12,763 bases of DNA from Ferruginibacter sp. (GTDB taxonomy: Bacteria > Bacteroidota > Bacteroidia > Chitinophagales > Chitinophagaceae): the NCBI GenBank assembly GCA_025352435.1, contig JANXTN010000238.1, positions 1 to 12,763 of the forward strand, given 5' to 3'. Below are positions 1 through 6,992 of the stretch, one piece after another. The position numbers and the translations under genes are program-made. Within the stretch, counting starts at the first letter, position 1. Every line of letters begins with the position of its first letter. The notes beneath the pieces are model-generated. The model made no database searches and was not told the origin of the DNA. It saw only the letters and a program-made list of their open reading frames with translations.

Positions 1-12
1 AAATTTATATAG

Positions 13-345
13 TTAACAACATTTTGAGTTTTTTATGGCAAGCTTTGATGAGAGTGTTTTAAAGTACTCCCCTATTTTATCGAGTACTTTTTCCTCTATG
101 CAGTAACAGATGCTGTTTCCTTCAATATCACCTTTTATTAAACCTGCATTTTTTAATTCTTTTAAATGCTGTGAAACGGTAGGCTGCGCTAATGGTAGCT
201 CATTTACGATATCTCCACATATACAGGTATCTACTTTTATAAGGTATTCAAGAATTGCAATCCGGGCGGGATGCCCCAATGCTTTTGCAAGCATGGCAAT
301 GGAATTTTGTTTGTTCGTAAAGTGATCTGTTTTTGTAGCGCCCAT
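13..345 (-). CDS. arsR: ArsR/SmtB-family metal(loid)-responsive repressor
   Basis: A 110-residue winged-helix regulator, normal length for ArsR/SmtB repressors, which leave DNA when they bind a metal or arsenite. The segment [12 protein letters not shown] (24-35) is the family's dimer/helix region, and [19 protein letters not shown] (52-70) is the helix-turn-helix with recognition helix. A CxC pair at Cys41/Cys43 sits where arsenite and cadmium sensors carry their alpha-3 thiolates. Two more Cys (80, 82) lie in the wing and two end the protein (109, 110), giving six thiols in all. The ATG start at 345 follows a palindromic operator, which suggests autoregulation. Any downstream arsenic or metal genes would lie off the left edge. 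A thiophilic metal or As(III) ligand is likely from the Cys pattern, but which one cannot be read from sequence. Confidence 0.9.
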   Translation of the reverse strand: MGATKTDHFTNKQNSIAMLAKALGHPARIAILEYLIKVDTCICGDIVNELPLAQPTVSQHLKELKNAGLIKGDIEGNSICYCIEEKVLDKIGEYFKTLSSKLAIKNSKCC

Positions 346-352
346 AATCTAG

Positions 353-377
353 TATTGTATATTGCAATATTACGATA
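353..377 (-). promoter_or_regulatory. Probable arsR operator/promoter palindrome
   Basis: A perfect 12-bp palindrome, ATATTGCAATAT (359-370), is flanked by outer arms TATTGTA (353-359) and TACGATA (371-377) that are complementary at 6 of 7 positions. It lies 7 bp upstream of the arsR start. On the minus strand it contains TAATATTG (372 to 365), one mismatch from the Bacteroidota -7 box TAnnTTTG, so a bound repressor would cover the promoter. ArsR proteins usually bind such AT-rich dyads near their own start, so self-repression is the natural inference. Confidence 0.65.
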
Positions 378-503
378 GAAGTATCTAATAAGTTGATATA
401 AATTTTAAGCCTCATATATAATTAAAGGTGATTGGTACATTGACAAAAAATCATAATCGTCAAGATTGTTTCTTATTTATGTTTAAAATGTCGGGGTTTG
501 AGG

Positions 504-535
504 GTTGTAAAAGTTAGCAAAGAGCGCTAACTTAG
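504..535 (+). promoter_or_regulatory. Promoter with embedded operator dyad for the TonB operon
   Basis: GTTG (504-507), a 20-bp gap and TAACTTAG (528-535) resemble the Bacteroidota -33 TTTG and -7 TAnnTTTG elements, each with one mismatch. A perfect inverted repeat with 8-bp arms, AAGTTAGC (511-518) and GCTAACTT (526-533), separated by 7 bp, fills the space between them and overlaps the -7 box. A repressor bound there would block RNA polymerase. The dyad does not resemble the arsR operator at 353-377, so a different regulator is expected. The promoter assignment is inference; the dyad is directly visible. Confidence 0.5.
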
Positions 536-540
536 CATCC

Positions 541-1041
541 TTGCGAAATAAAAAAACCATACTCCTTTTTTTTATAACCATATTGGTTTTACCTATGGTT
601 GTCCCGCCACTGCTGCAGTTGCAGGTAATGTGGGCACGCTTAGAATCTCATGAAAGACTGGAGGGGAAAAATCTTCAAACTGTAGTGGTAGAAACCAAAG
701 ATATTGTGTGGGCTGAGGAAGGAAAAGAAATTTGGATTAATGGGGAACTATTCGATATTAATAACATAAGTGAAACAAATACAGGGCTCACACTCTGTGG
801 CATCTTTGATAAAAAAGAAACTTCGCTTCAAAAATTATCTCAAAACATTGAGCATCCTGAAAACAAAGAGCAGGGCATTCAATTGAGTAAATATTTTAAA
901 TTTCTCAATGATACCTATTTTCAAAATATCCGTGATGAGGTAAAAATTCCTACTCGCATCTCCATTCATTATTCTCAAAATAATATTTACCCGTACGAAG
1001 ATATTTTTATTAAAATTCCCCTCCCACCGCCAAAAATATAA
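541..1041 (+). CDS. Membrane-anchored protein of unknown function, first gene of TonB receptor operon
   Basis: A 166-residue protein with a basic N-terminus (RNKK), one hydrophobic segment (about residues 6-27) and a polar domain expected in the periplasm. Its C-terminus is proline-rich (PLPPPKI). The domain holds a short beta-rich stretch, DIVWAEEGKEIWINGELFDI (53-72). I recall similar small proteins of unknown function next to TonB receptors in Bacteroidota, but cannot name a family. The start is TTG at 541: an in-frame stop lies at 508-510, no ATG or GTG occurs between, and the next ATG (595) would remove most of the membrane segment. The TTG lies about 5 bp after a -7-like box, so the transcript may be leaderless. 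It is probably co-transcribed with the receptor gene 42 bp downstream. Confidence 0.75.
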   Translation: MRNKKTILLFFITILVLPMVVPPLLQLQVMWARLESHERLEGKNLQTVVVETKDIVWAEEGKEIWINGELFDINNISETNTGLTLCGIFDKKETSLQKLSQNIEHPENKEQGIQLSKYFKFLNDTYFQNIRDEVKIPTRISIHYSQNNIYPYEDIFIKIPLPPPKI

Positions 1042-1083
1042 ATAGCGTTCACCTGTTTATATTCTATCATTTAATTATCAGAA

Positions 1084-3093
1084 GTGAAATATGTTTTATT
1101 GCTGATCACTGTTGCATTTTATGCCACATCTTCTGCACAGCTTACTGCTGACAGTGCATCTCTATTATCTAGTGTTACCATAAGCGGCGTAAAAAAACAA
1201 ACCTTACGGCACACGCCGTTCAATATTTCAGTGCTGTCTGCTTCGCAAATGCAGACCGGTATTAATCTTACCATATCAGATGCATTAAGCAAAATACCCG
1301 GTGTTAGTCAAATAACAACAGGCATCGGTATTTCCAAACCTGTTATCCGCGGGCTTTATGGCAATCGTATACAAACAGTTTTACTTGGTCTTAGGTTTGA
1401 TAACCAACAATGGCAAGATGAGCATGGGCTTGGCTTAAGCATCATTGGCATTGACAGGATTGAAGTATTAAAAGGTCCGTCATCTCTTTTGTATGGCACC
1501 GATGCGGTGGGTGGTGTAATTAAAATTGTTGAAGAAAACATTCCTGAAGCTGGTTATAAAGAATCAGATATCAGCGGCTCATTATTTTCTAATACACTTG
1601 GATTTTCCGTAAACGGCGGCATTAAAAAAAATACGGGCAAAAAGAATTGGAGAATACGGTTAGGTGCAGATAGTCATGGCGATTACAGTGATGGAAATAA
1701 TAAACGTATTTTAAATTCACGCTTTGAATCGTATAATTTGAAAGCCTCTGTGGGCCATACCCGTTTACGATGGACAAACCAAAATAATTTCTACAGCTCC
1801 TTTAGCCGTTTCGGATTTGTAATGAAAGATAACAGAGACAGAAAGCCCGTTGATGGACGGGCATCCCGCACATTAGATGGACCTTATCATGCTGTACTTT
1901 TCAATATGCTATCTACAGAGAACAGTTTAGCACTTCCCCATTCAAAACTTCAATTAAATGGAGGAGTACACTCTAACCTCAGGCTGGAAAATGAAGGCGG
2001 AAACAAGATTAGCCTGAACATGTTTTTAAACAGCTTTAGTTATAATGCTAAATGGTTTAAACCCATTGGTAAGAATACAGATTTTATTTTGGGTAATGAT
2101 GTGCAATACCAGGTGAATACAAATTACGGTTCCCGGGTAATTATTCCGGATGCACATTTATTTGAAACTTCTTTTTCTGGGTATGTAAAAAAGAAAACAA
2201 GCAAGTTTGATACGGAATTTGGCCTTAGTGTAAGTGAACGAAACATCACCACCCGTTTTACCGCTAATATGGATTACAGCAGCGGTGCTATTTACCCTTT
2301 CAGCAACTGGTATCCTTCTATAAACGGTAATGCGGGCATTTCTTTCAACCCAAACAATAAGTGGAATATAAAACTAAATGCCAGTACGGGTTATCGTTCG
2401 CCAAATCTTGCAGAGCTTTCTTCAAATGGCCTTCATGAAGGTACTTACAGATATGAAATAGGCAACCCGAAATTGCTTGCAGAGCAGAACATTAATACGG
2501 AAATAAATATAAATTATGAAAGCCGCATTGTAAATTTTTACGGTGCTATCTTCTGCAATGCATTTCAGAATTATATTTACTTATCTCCCACCGGTACTGA
2601 GTTGTATGGTTTTGATATTTACAGATTCTTGCAGGGCAATGCAAAACTTTATGGTGGGGAAATAACTGCGAAACTTAAGTTTTCAGACAAAACTGCACTG
2701 GAAACTTCTTACAGCAAGGTTACCGGTAAATTAGGTACGGGCAAAAACCTCCCTTTTATTTCGCCAGGAAAAATTGTGTGCGATATTATTTTAAACCCGA
2801 CGAAAAATTTTACATGGAAAACAGGGACGGATATTGTTTCAGCACAGAACCGAACAGGTGATTTTGAAACAACCACTCCTAAATATCGGTTGCTGCATAC
2901 ATCATTACAAAAGATGGTGGACTTTCACAACAGACCATTAAAAGTCAGTCTTACAGGAGATAATCTTTTAAACAAAACTTATTACGATCACCTGTCCCGC
3001 TTTAAATATTTTGGTATTTACAACCCGGGACGAAATATTGCTGTTACCCTTTCTTTACCATTTACAAAACAAATAAATAATCTTAAAAATTAA
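1084..3093 (+). CDS. TonB-dependent outer-membrane receptor, ZnuD-like motifs
   Basis: A 669-residue TonB-dependent receptor, a 22-strand barrel with an internal plug that imports scarce ligands using TonB energy. It has a signal peptide (1-19, ending SSAQ), a TonB-box-like SVTISGV near 30-36, a plug domain of about 40-155 with PVIRGLYGNRI (86-96) and RIEVLKGPSSLLYGTDAVGG (125-144), then the barrel. A carboxypeptidase-like N-terminal domain, common in SusC proteins, is absent, so this is not a polysaccharide receptor. Around 438-461 the barrel has RSPNLAELSSNGLHEGTYRY, then EIGNPKL, which resembles the signature I remember from ZnuD-type zinc receptors and relatives. The metal substrate is inference; siderophore or cobalamin remain possible. 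The start is GTG at 1084: a stop lies just upstream at 1072-1074 and the signal peptide begins directly. The lipoprotein gene follows after 8 bp. Confidence 0.93.
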   Translation: MKYVLLLITVAFYATSSAQLTADSASLLSSVTISGVKKQTLRHTPFNISVLSASQMQTGINLTISDALSKIPGVSQITTGIGISKPVIRGLYGNRIQTVLLGLRFDNQQWQDEHGLGLSIIGIDRIEVLKGPSSLLYGTDAVGGVIKIVEENIPEAGYKESDISGSLFSNTLGFSVNGGIKKNTGKKNWRIRLGADSHGDYSDGNNKRILNSRFESYNLKASVGHTRLRWTNQNNFYSSFSRFGFVMKDNRDRKPVDGRASRTLDGPYHAVLFNMLSTENSLALPHSKLQLNGGVHSNLRLENEGGNKISLNMFLNSFSYNAKWFKPIGKNTDFILGNDVQYQVNTNYGSRVIIPDAHLFETSFSGYVKKKTSKFDTEFGLSVSERNITTRFTANMDYSSGAIYPFSNWYPSINGNAGISFNPNNKWNIKLNASTGYRSPNLAELSSNGLHEGTYRYEIGNPKLLAEQNINTEININYESRIVNFYGAIFCNAFQNYIYLSPTGTELYGFDIYRFLQGNAKLYGGEITAKLKFSDKTALETSYSKVTGKLGTGKNLPFISPGKIVCDIILNPTKNFTWKTGTDIVSAQNRTGDFETTTPKYRLLHTSLQKMVDFHNRPLKVSLTGDNLLNKTYYDHLSRFKYFGIYNPGRNIAVTLSLPFTKQINNLKN

Positions 3094-3101
3094 AAAATAC
3101 T

Positions 3102-3515
3102 ATGAACTCAATTATGAAGAATTTCCATGTTTTTTTATTGCTTGCCTGCGTAAGCATAGCATCAGTAAGCTGTAAAAAAGATAAGCACGTTCCACCAATA
3201 GTAACATTTAAAACAACAGCAGGCTATACAGCCGCAGATGCCAGTGTTGCCAAGAACCTTACAATTAAAGTAGGAATAACAGCAGATAAAGTGGAAGATG
3301 ATATGCTTACCTATAATGTATCTTACGCCTACGATGGTGCAGCCACAACCATTACCCAACAGACTTTTACACTGGCAGGTGCTGAACAACAGCACTATGA
3401 AAAAGATATAACTTTTGTAACACGCAACCAGGCAGGAACAGAAAAATGGACATTTACTATCACAGATAAGGATGGAAACATTACCCAAAAGCAATTTACC
3501 CTCACTATTCTTTGA
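3102..3515 (+). CDS. Small lipoprotein, probably Ig/PKD-like fold
   Basis: A 137-residue protein with a lipoprotein signal: a hydrophobic stretch, then SVSC with lipid-modified Cys24, followed by KKDKH, a typical Bacteroidota lipoprotein start. The remaining ~110 residues are polar and beta-rich. They run from PPIVTFKTTAGYTAADA to a C-terminal repeat-like pattern, KWTFTITDKDGNITQKQFTL, typical of single Ig/PKD-like domains. There is no catalytic motif. Met1 and Met5 (3114) are both possible starts; the second gives the usual MKN-type signal. It lies 8 bp after the TonB receptor stop and just before a terminator, so it is the last gene of that operon. It may be a surface accessory or ligand-binding partner of the receptor, which is inference from context only. 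Confidence 0.85.
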   Translation: MNSIMKNFHVFLLLACVSIASVSCKKDKHVPPIVTFKTTAGYTAADASVAKNLTIKVGITADKVEDDMLTYNVSYAYDGAATTITQQTFTLAGAEQQHYEKDITFVTRNQAGTEKWTFTITDKDGNITQKQFTLTIL

Positions 3516-3534
3516 TGTAGACTAATTTAAAAAC

Positions 3535-3563
3535 AAAAACCCGCTTAAAAAGGCGGGTTTTTT
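3535..3563 (+). terminator. Rho-independent terminator of the TonB receptor operon
   Basis: The stem AAAAACCCGC (3535-3544) pairs with GCGGGTTTTT (3553-3562) across an 8-nt loop and runs into a T tract. It lies 20 bp after the lipoprotein stop. Confidence 0.9.
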
Positions 3564-3711
3564 ATTATCCGGAGAAAAAGTTTGTGATCAAAAATATTTT
3601 TCTGACTACGAAGCGTCAGCGTCAGGTTGTATAAATAAAAGGTTATTGTTACAAATGCTTAAAAGGAAATTTCAAACCATACCTTTACAATGTTACCGTT
3701 GCTTTTTAACC

Positions 3712-3740
3712 TTTCATTAACCCTCAGGCATTTATTTTTG
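3712..3740 (+). promoter_or_regulatory. Bacteroidota-type promoter for the beta-barrel gene
   Basis: TTTC (3712-3715), a 17-bp gap and a perfect TAnnTTTG box, TATTTTTG (3733-3740). Transcription would start near 3745, giving a leader of about 12 nt before the ATG at 3758. Confidence 0.6.
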
Positions 3741-3757
3741 CCGGCTAAGAACGAATT

Positions 3758-4477
3758 ATGAGAAAAATTTTTGCAATCATATTTGCATGCTCCATTTCTA
3801 CCATCGCTATTTGCCAAACAAAAAATTCCATACCTTCTAAAATTGGCAACCGTGCAGCAGATCATTTAATGATACAGCTCGCCGGTAATTTTTGGAACGG
3901 AACGGCAGACAGTGTTTCAAATTATATTAAAAGTTTTAATCGAAGTGCCAATGTGTATTTAATGTATGATAAACAATTTAAAACGAATCCACGTTTAAGT
4001 GCGGGCATTGGCGTAGGTGTGGGTACAAGCAATATTTACTTTAATAAAATGGAAACCAAAATCGCTGCTAATAATGCTAAGCTTCCTTTTATAAGAACAG
4101 ATACAGGCAACAATTATAAAAAATACAAGCTTGCTACAGCTTACCTGGAAGTACCTGTGGAGCTAAGGTTTATGGCAAGGCCCGAAACGCCTAACAAATC
4201 TCTAAAAGCTGCTCTTGGATTAAAAGTTGGTACTTTACTTAATGCCCACACTAAGGGAAGAAATTTACAAACCGCCTCAGGTGGAAAACTGAATGGCTTA
4301 ACCATAAAGGAGAGTTCAAAAAACTTTTTTAATACAACAAGGCTTGCCGCTACTGCAAGAGTAGGTTACGGTATTTTCTCAGTCTTTGGGGCATATAATA
4401 TAACCGGTATTTTTAAAGACGGTGTAGCACCGGATACCAAACTTTTGCAAGTCGGTATCACTATTAGCGGCTTATAA
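3758..4477 (+). CDS. PorT-like outer-membrane beta-barrel protein
   Basis: A 239-residue exported protein with a signal peptide at 1-19 (MRKIFAIIFACSISTIAIC, then QTKN). The rest alternates polar and hydrophobic residues in strand-like blocks, such as RLSAGIGVGVGTSNIYF, ATAYLEVPVELRFMA and TRLAATARVGYGIFSVFGAY, and ends with LLQVGITISGL. The LEVPVELRF segment is characteristic of the small PorT/OMP_b-brl_2 barrels common in Bacteroidota. The protein may sit in the outer membrane as an 8- to 10-stranded barrel. Its specific role is unknown; the PorT name here means fold only, not type IX secretion. It has its own promoter (3712-3740) and terminator (4503-4531), so it is probably monocistronic. 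Confidence 0.8.
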   Translation: MRKIFAIIFACSISTIAICQTKNSIPSKIGNRAADHLMIQLAGNFWNGTADSVSNYIKSFNRSANVYLMYDKQFKTNPRLSAGIGVGVGTSNIYFNKMETKIAANNAKLPFIRTDTGNNYKKYKLATAYLEVPVELRFMARPETPNKSLKAALGLKVGTLLNAHTKGRNLQTASGGKLNGLTIKESSKNFFNTTRLAATARVGYGIFSVFGAYNITGIFKDGVAPDTKLLQVGITISGL

Positions 4478-4502
4478 AATTTTTCAAAATATAACAAGCG
4501 TT

Positions 4503-4531
4503 AAAAAACCTTCACAAAGTGAGGGTTTTTT
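4503..4531 (+). terminator. Rho-independent terminator after the beta-barrel gene
   Basis: AAAAAACCTTCAC (4503-4515) pairs with GTGAGGGTTTTTT (4519-4531) across an AAA loop, with one T-G wobble, ending in a T run. It overlaps the proposed -33 element of the next gene. Confidence 0.88.
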
Positions 4532-4560
4532 GTTTACTGCAAACTAATAAGCTAATTTCG
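4529..4560 (+). promoter_or_regulatory. Probable promoter of the amidophosphoribosyltransferase-like gene
   Basis: TTTG (4529-4532), a 20-bp gap and TAATTTCG (4553-4560, one mismatch to TAnnTTTG). The predicted start near 4565 leaves a leader of about 26 nt. The -33 element is formed by the T tract of the preceding terminator. Confidence 0.5.
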
Positions 4561-4591
4561 CGGCTTACATAATTTCAAAGGAAATATTCCA

Positions 4592-6439
4592 ATGAGCGAT
4601 GCAATAAAACACGAATGCGGTCTTGCTTTTATAAGACTCCGCAAGCCCTTCAGCTATTACCAACAACAATATAATTCAGTTTTATACGGCTTAAATAAAT
4701 TGTACCTGCTAATGGAAAAGCAGCACAACCGTGGGCAGGATGGTGCGGGTATTGCAGCAGTAAAACTGAATACAGAGCCTGGTTATCCTTTTATGTACAG
4801 ACAGCGCAGTTGTGCACAGCAGCCCATTGCAGATCTGTTTCAGCAAATAGGGAAAGAGATAGAAGAAATAGAAAAATACCAACCGGATATTAAAAACCAT
4901 CCGGGTTTAATGAAGGGGCATATACCTGTTTTGGGCGAAGTGTTATTAGGGCATTTAAGATACGGCACGCAGGGAAAAAATGATGTGCAGTTTTGCCATC
5001 CGTTCATTAAAAAAAATACCATTCCATCCCGCAATTTTACGCTTGCAGGTAATTTCAATCTGGTAAATACCGATGAGCTTTTTGGGTTAATAAACATCAA
5101 CCCCGGTACTTTTGAAAAGCAAAGCGATCTTGCTGCCATGATGGAAGTGCTCTATCACTTTCTTATAAAAGCAGATGAACTTAATCCCGGCAAACCTGAT
5201 ATAATAGGCATGTTGAAAAAAGCAGTTCCGCTTTTTGATGGTGGGTTTAATTTTGCCGGCATAACAGGTAATGGTGATGGATTTATTGTAAGAGATGCAC
5301 ATGGCATTCGCCCGTCTTATTATTATGTAAATGATGAGATAATTGTAGGCGCAAGTGAAAGGGCAGCGATCCGAACTGCTTTTAATTTGGAAGAAAATGA
5401 AGTCAAAGAATTGATGCCCGGCACAGCATTGATATCTAATGCTGATGGTACTTACAGCATAGAACAAATAGTTCCTGCGCAGGAAAGAAAGGCTTGCAGT
5501 TTTGAAAGAATATACTTCAGTCGTGGCAGCGATGAAAAAATTTACAGAGAGCGCATTGCTCTTGGTTATTTTCTTAGCCGGATCGTTTTAAAAGCTGTTA
5601 ATTACGATCTTAAAAATACCATACTTTCTTTTATACCGAATACGGCGGAAACTGCATTTTATGGTTTAATAAAAGGAGCAGAAGATTATTTGAACGAAAT
5701 AAAAAAAGAAAGAATTTTAAGCTGGGGGAAGGATTTTGATGAAGCGAAGTTATCTGAGATGATTAACCGAAAAGTGCGGATTGAAAAAATTGCCATCAAA
5801 GATGTAAAGCTGCGCACATTTATTACTGAAGACAGCAGCCGCAATGAAATGGTTCAGCACGTGTATGACATCACCTACGGCACCGTAAAAAAAGATTCAG
5901 ATACGCTGGTGGTGATTGATGACAGTATTGTGAGAGGAACCACGTTGAAAGAAAGTATTATAAGAATGCTCAACAGGCTTAAGCCTAAGAAAATAATTAT
6001 CGTATCCTCCGCTCCACAAATTAGGTATCCGGACTGTTATGGTATAGATATGAGCAAAATGGGCGACTTTATTGCTTTTAAAGCGGCAGTAGCATTATTA
6101 ACGGAAAGAGGAGATGAGCATATTTTGACAGAGATATTAGAGAAGTGTAAAGACCTTCAGCGAAATAATAAATTGCATACAGACAACCTAGTTCGATTAG
6201 TATACAAATCATTTACGCCTGAAGAAATTTCTGCAAAAATTGCACAGCTCATAACCCCGGAAGATGTATCAACACCTGTGGAAGTTATTTATCAAACCAT
6301 AGAAACGCTTCACGAAGCCTGCCCTAATAACAAAGGTGACTGGTATTTTACGGGTAATTATCCCACCCCCGGTGGAAACCGTGTTTGTAACAAAGCTTTT
6401 ATTAATTTTATGGAAGGAAAAAATGTGAGAGGATATTAA
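4592..6439 (+). CDS. Long-form amidophosphoribosyltransferase-like protein (PurF paralogue)
   Basis: A 615-residue protein, about 100-150 longer than ordinary PurF. PurF makes 5-phosphoribosylamine from PRPP and glutamine, the first step of purine synthesis. An eight-residue propeptide precedes Cys9 (HECGLAF), the expected glutaminase nucleophile. Other N-terminal nucleophile hydrolase motifs follow: HNRGQDGAGI (45-54), RYGTQG (123-128) and AGNFNLVN (152-159). The phosphoribosyltransferase half has CSFERIYFSR (302-311), an LRTFI segment near 407-411, the PRPP-binding loop VVIDDSIVRGTTL (440-452) and YGID (483-486). Two features are odd. The usual HNGN oxyanion motif reads GNFN, and the C-terminal CxxC of iron-sulfur PurF enzymes is replaced near DWYFTGNYPT. 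Extra sequence lies around 350-400. I recall such long forms in Bacteroidota beside a canonical purF, so the symbol is withheld. Activity is likely but unproven. Confidence 0.85.
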   Translation: MSDAIKHECGLAFIRLRKPFSYYQQQYNSVLYGLNKLYLLMEKQHNRGQDGAGIAAVKLNTEPGYPFMYRQRSCAQQPIADLFQQIGKEIEEIEKYQPDIKNHPGLMKGHIPVLGEVLLGHLRYGTQGKNDVQFCHPFIKKNTIPSRNFTLAGNFNLVNTDELFGLININPGTFEKQSDLAAMMEVLYHFLIKADELNPGKPDIIGMLKKAVPLFDGGFNFAGITGNGDGFIVRDAHGIRPSYYYVNDEIIVGASERAAIRTAFNLEENEVKELMPGTALISNADGTYSIEQIVPAQERKACSFERIYFSRGSDEKIYRERIALGYFLSRIVLKAVNYDLKNTILSFIPNTAETAFYGLIKGAEDYLNEIKKERILSWGKDFDEAKLSEMINRKVRIEKIAIKDVKLRTFITEDSSRNEMVQHVYDITYGTVKKDSDTLVVIDDSIVRGTTLKESIIRMLNRLKPKKIIIVSSAPQIRYPDCYGIDMSKMGDFIAFKAAVALLTERGDEHILTEILEKCKDLQRNNKLHTDNLVRLVYKSFTPEEISAKIAQLITPEDVSTPVEVIYQTIETLHEACPNNKGDWYFTGNYPTPGGNRVCNKAFINFMEGKNVRGY

Positions 6440-6440
6440 T

Positions 6441-6469
6441 ATGCTGCATAATTTTTATTTATGCAGCAT
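6441..6469. other. Strong intergenic hairpin, possible attenuator or mRNA 3' end
   Basis: A perfect 11-bp inverted repeat, ATGCTGCATAA (6441-6451) and TTATGCAGCAT (6459-6469), with a 7-nt T-rich loop begins 1 bp after the stop of the preceding gene. No T tract follows, so it is not a standard intrinsic terminator. It could end, partly terminate or stabilise the transcript ahead of the response-regulator gene. Confidence 0.6.
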
Positions 6470-6495
6470 TCATAATTGAAAAACAAAACTAATTA

Positions 6496-6894
6496 ATGAT
6501 GGCTGATAAAACCACAAAGACTAAAAACCTGAACATTCTTATTATAGAAGATGAAGGAGATATTTCTCTGATACTAAACCTAATGCTTAAAAAAGAAGCT
6601 ATTGAAATTGAACATGTAACCACTCTTGCAAAGGCAGGCGCTTTTTTAAAAGAACAAAGAACAGACATTGTAATAATGGATAACCAGTTGCCAGATGGAT
6701 TGGGATTGAACTATATAACGCCTATTAAAGCAGACTACCCCACCATCAAAATTATTATGATTACAGGTAATGCTGAGACTACCGATAAAGAAACAGCGTT
6801 ACAAAACGGAGCAGATGTTTTTCTGGCGAAGCCTTTTACAAGAGATCAGATACAAGCCGCAATAGAAAGTGTATCTTCTATGAAGGTTGCATAA
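6496..6894 (+). CDS. Stand-alone response-regulator receiver protein
   Basis: A 132-residue protein consisting of one CheY-like receiver domain with no output domain. Essential residues are present: the acidic Glu18/Asp19 pair in LIIEDE, phosphoacceptor Asp62 in IVIMDNQLPDG, the switch Thr90 in MITGN, and Lys112 in LAKPF. It would be phosphorylated on Asp62 by a histidine kinase or a phosphorelay HPt, neither encoded in the window, and would act by protein contact. Two adjacent ATG codons (6496, 6499) are equally plausible starts. I found no convincing promoter in the 56 bp upstream. It may be read through from the amidophosphoribosyltransferase-like gene past the hairpin at 6441-6469. A bidirectional terminator follows. 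Confidence 0.93.
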   Translation: MMADKTTKTKNLNILIIEDEGDISLILNLMLKKEAIEIEHVTTLAKAGAFLKEQRTDIVIMDNQLPDGLGLNYITPIKADYPTIKIIMITGNAETTDKETALQNGADVFLAKPFTRDQIQAAIESVSSMKVA

Positions 6895-6944
6895 ATAATG
6901 AGAAAGAGATTATCGATATATCTTTTTACTTAAAATAAATTTAT

Positions 6945-6978
6945 AGCTGACATCTTTTGAAAGATGTCAGCTTTGTTT
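6945..6978. terminator. Bidirectional terminator between convergent genes
   Basis: A perfect 12-bp stem, AGCTGACATCTT (6945-6956) and AAGATGTCAGCT (6961-6972), with a TTGA loop, followed by TTGTTT on the plus strand. On the minus strand the stem is followed by an AT-rich T-containing run (complement of 6930-6944). It lies between the stops of the response-regulator gene and the radical SAM gene and can serve both. Confidence 0.9.
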
Positions 6979-6992
6979 AAATCTCTATTTCA

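Noticed and set aside
3162..3494. 110-codon open frame antisense to the lipoprotein gene
   Set aside because: Its product is unusually rich in Cys, Tyr and Ile without domain logic, and the opposite strand encodes a clear lipoprotein; it is a shadow frame.
3603..3635. Short repeat GCGTCAGCGTCAG near CTGAC in the gap before the beta-barrel gene
   Set aside because: The repeat is only two short units with no clear dyad, promoter or coding link; too weak to call a feature.
4579..4591. GGAAATATTCC before the purF-like ATG as an operator
   Set aside because: The dyad is short and imperfect at its centre; AAAGGA within it may simply aid ribosome binding.
5087..5467. 126-codon open frame antisense to the amidophosphoribosyltransferase-like gene
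   Set aside because: Composition is typical of an antisense shadow, and the sense strand encodes conserved PurF motifs throughout.
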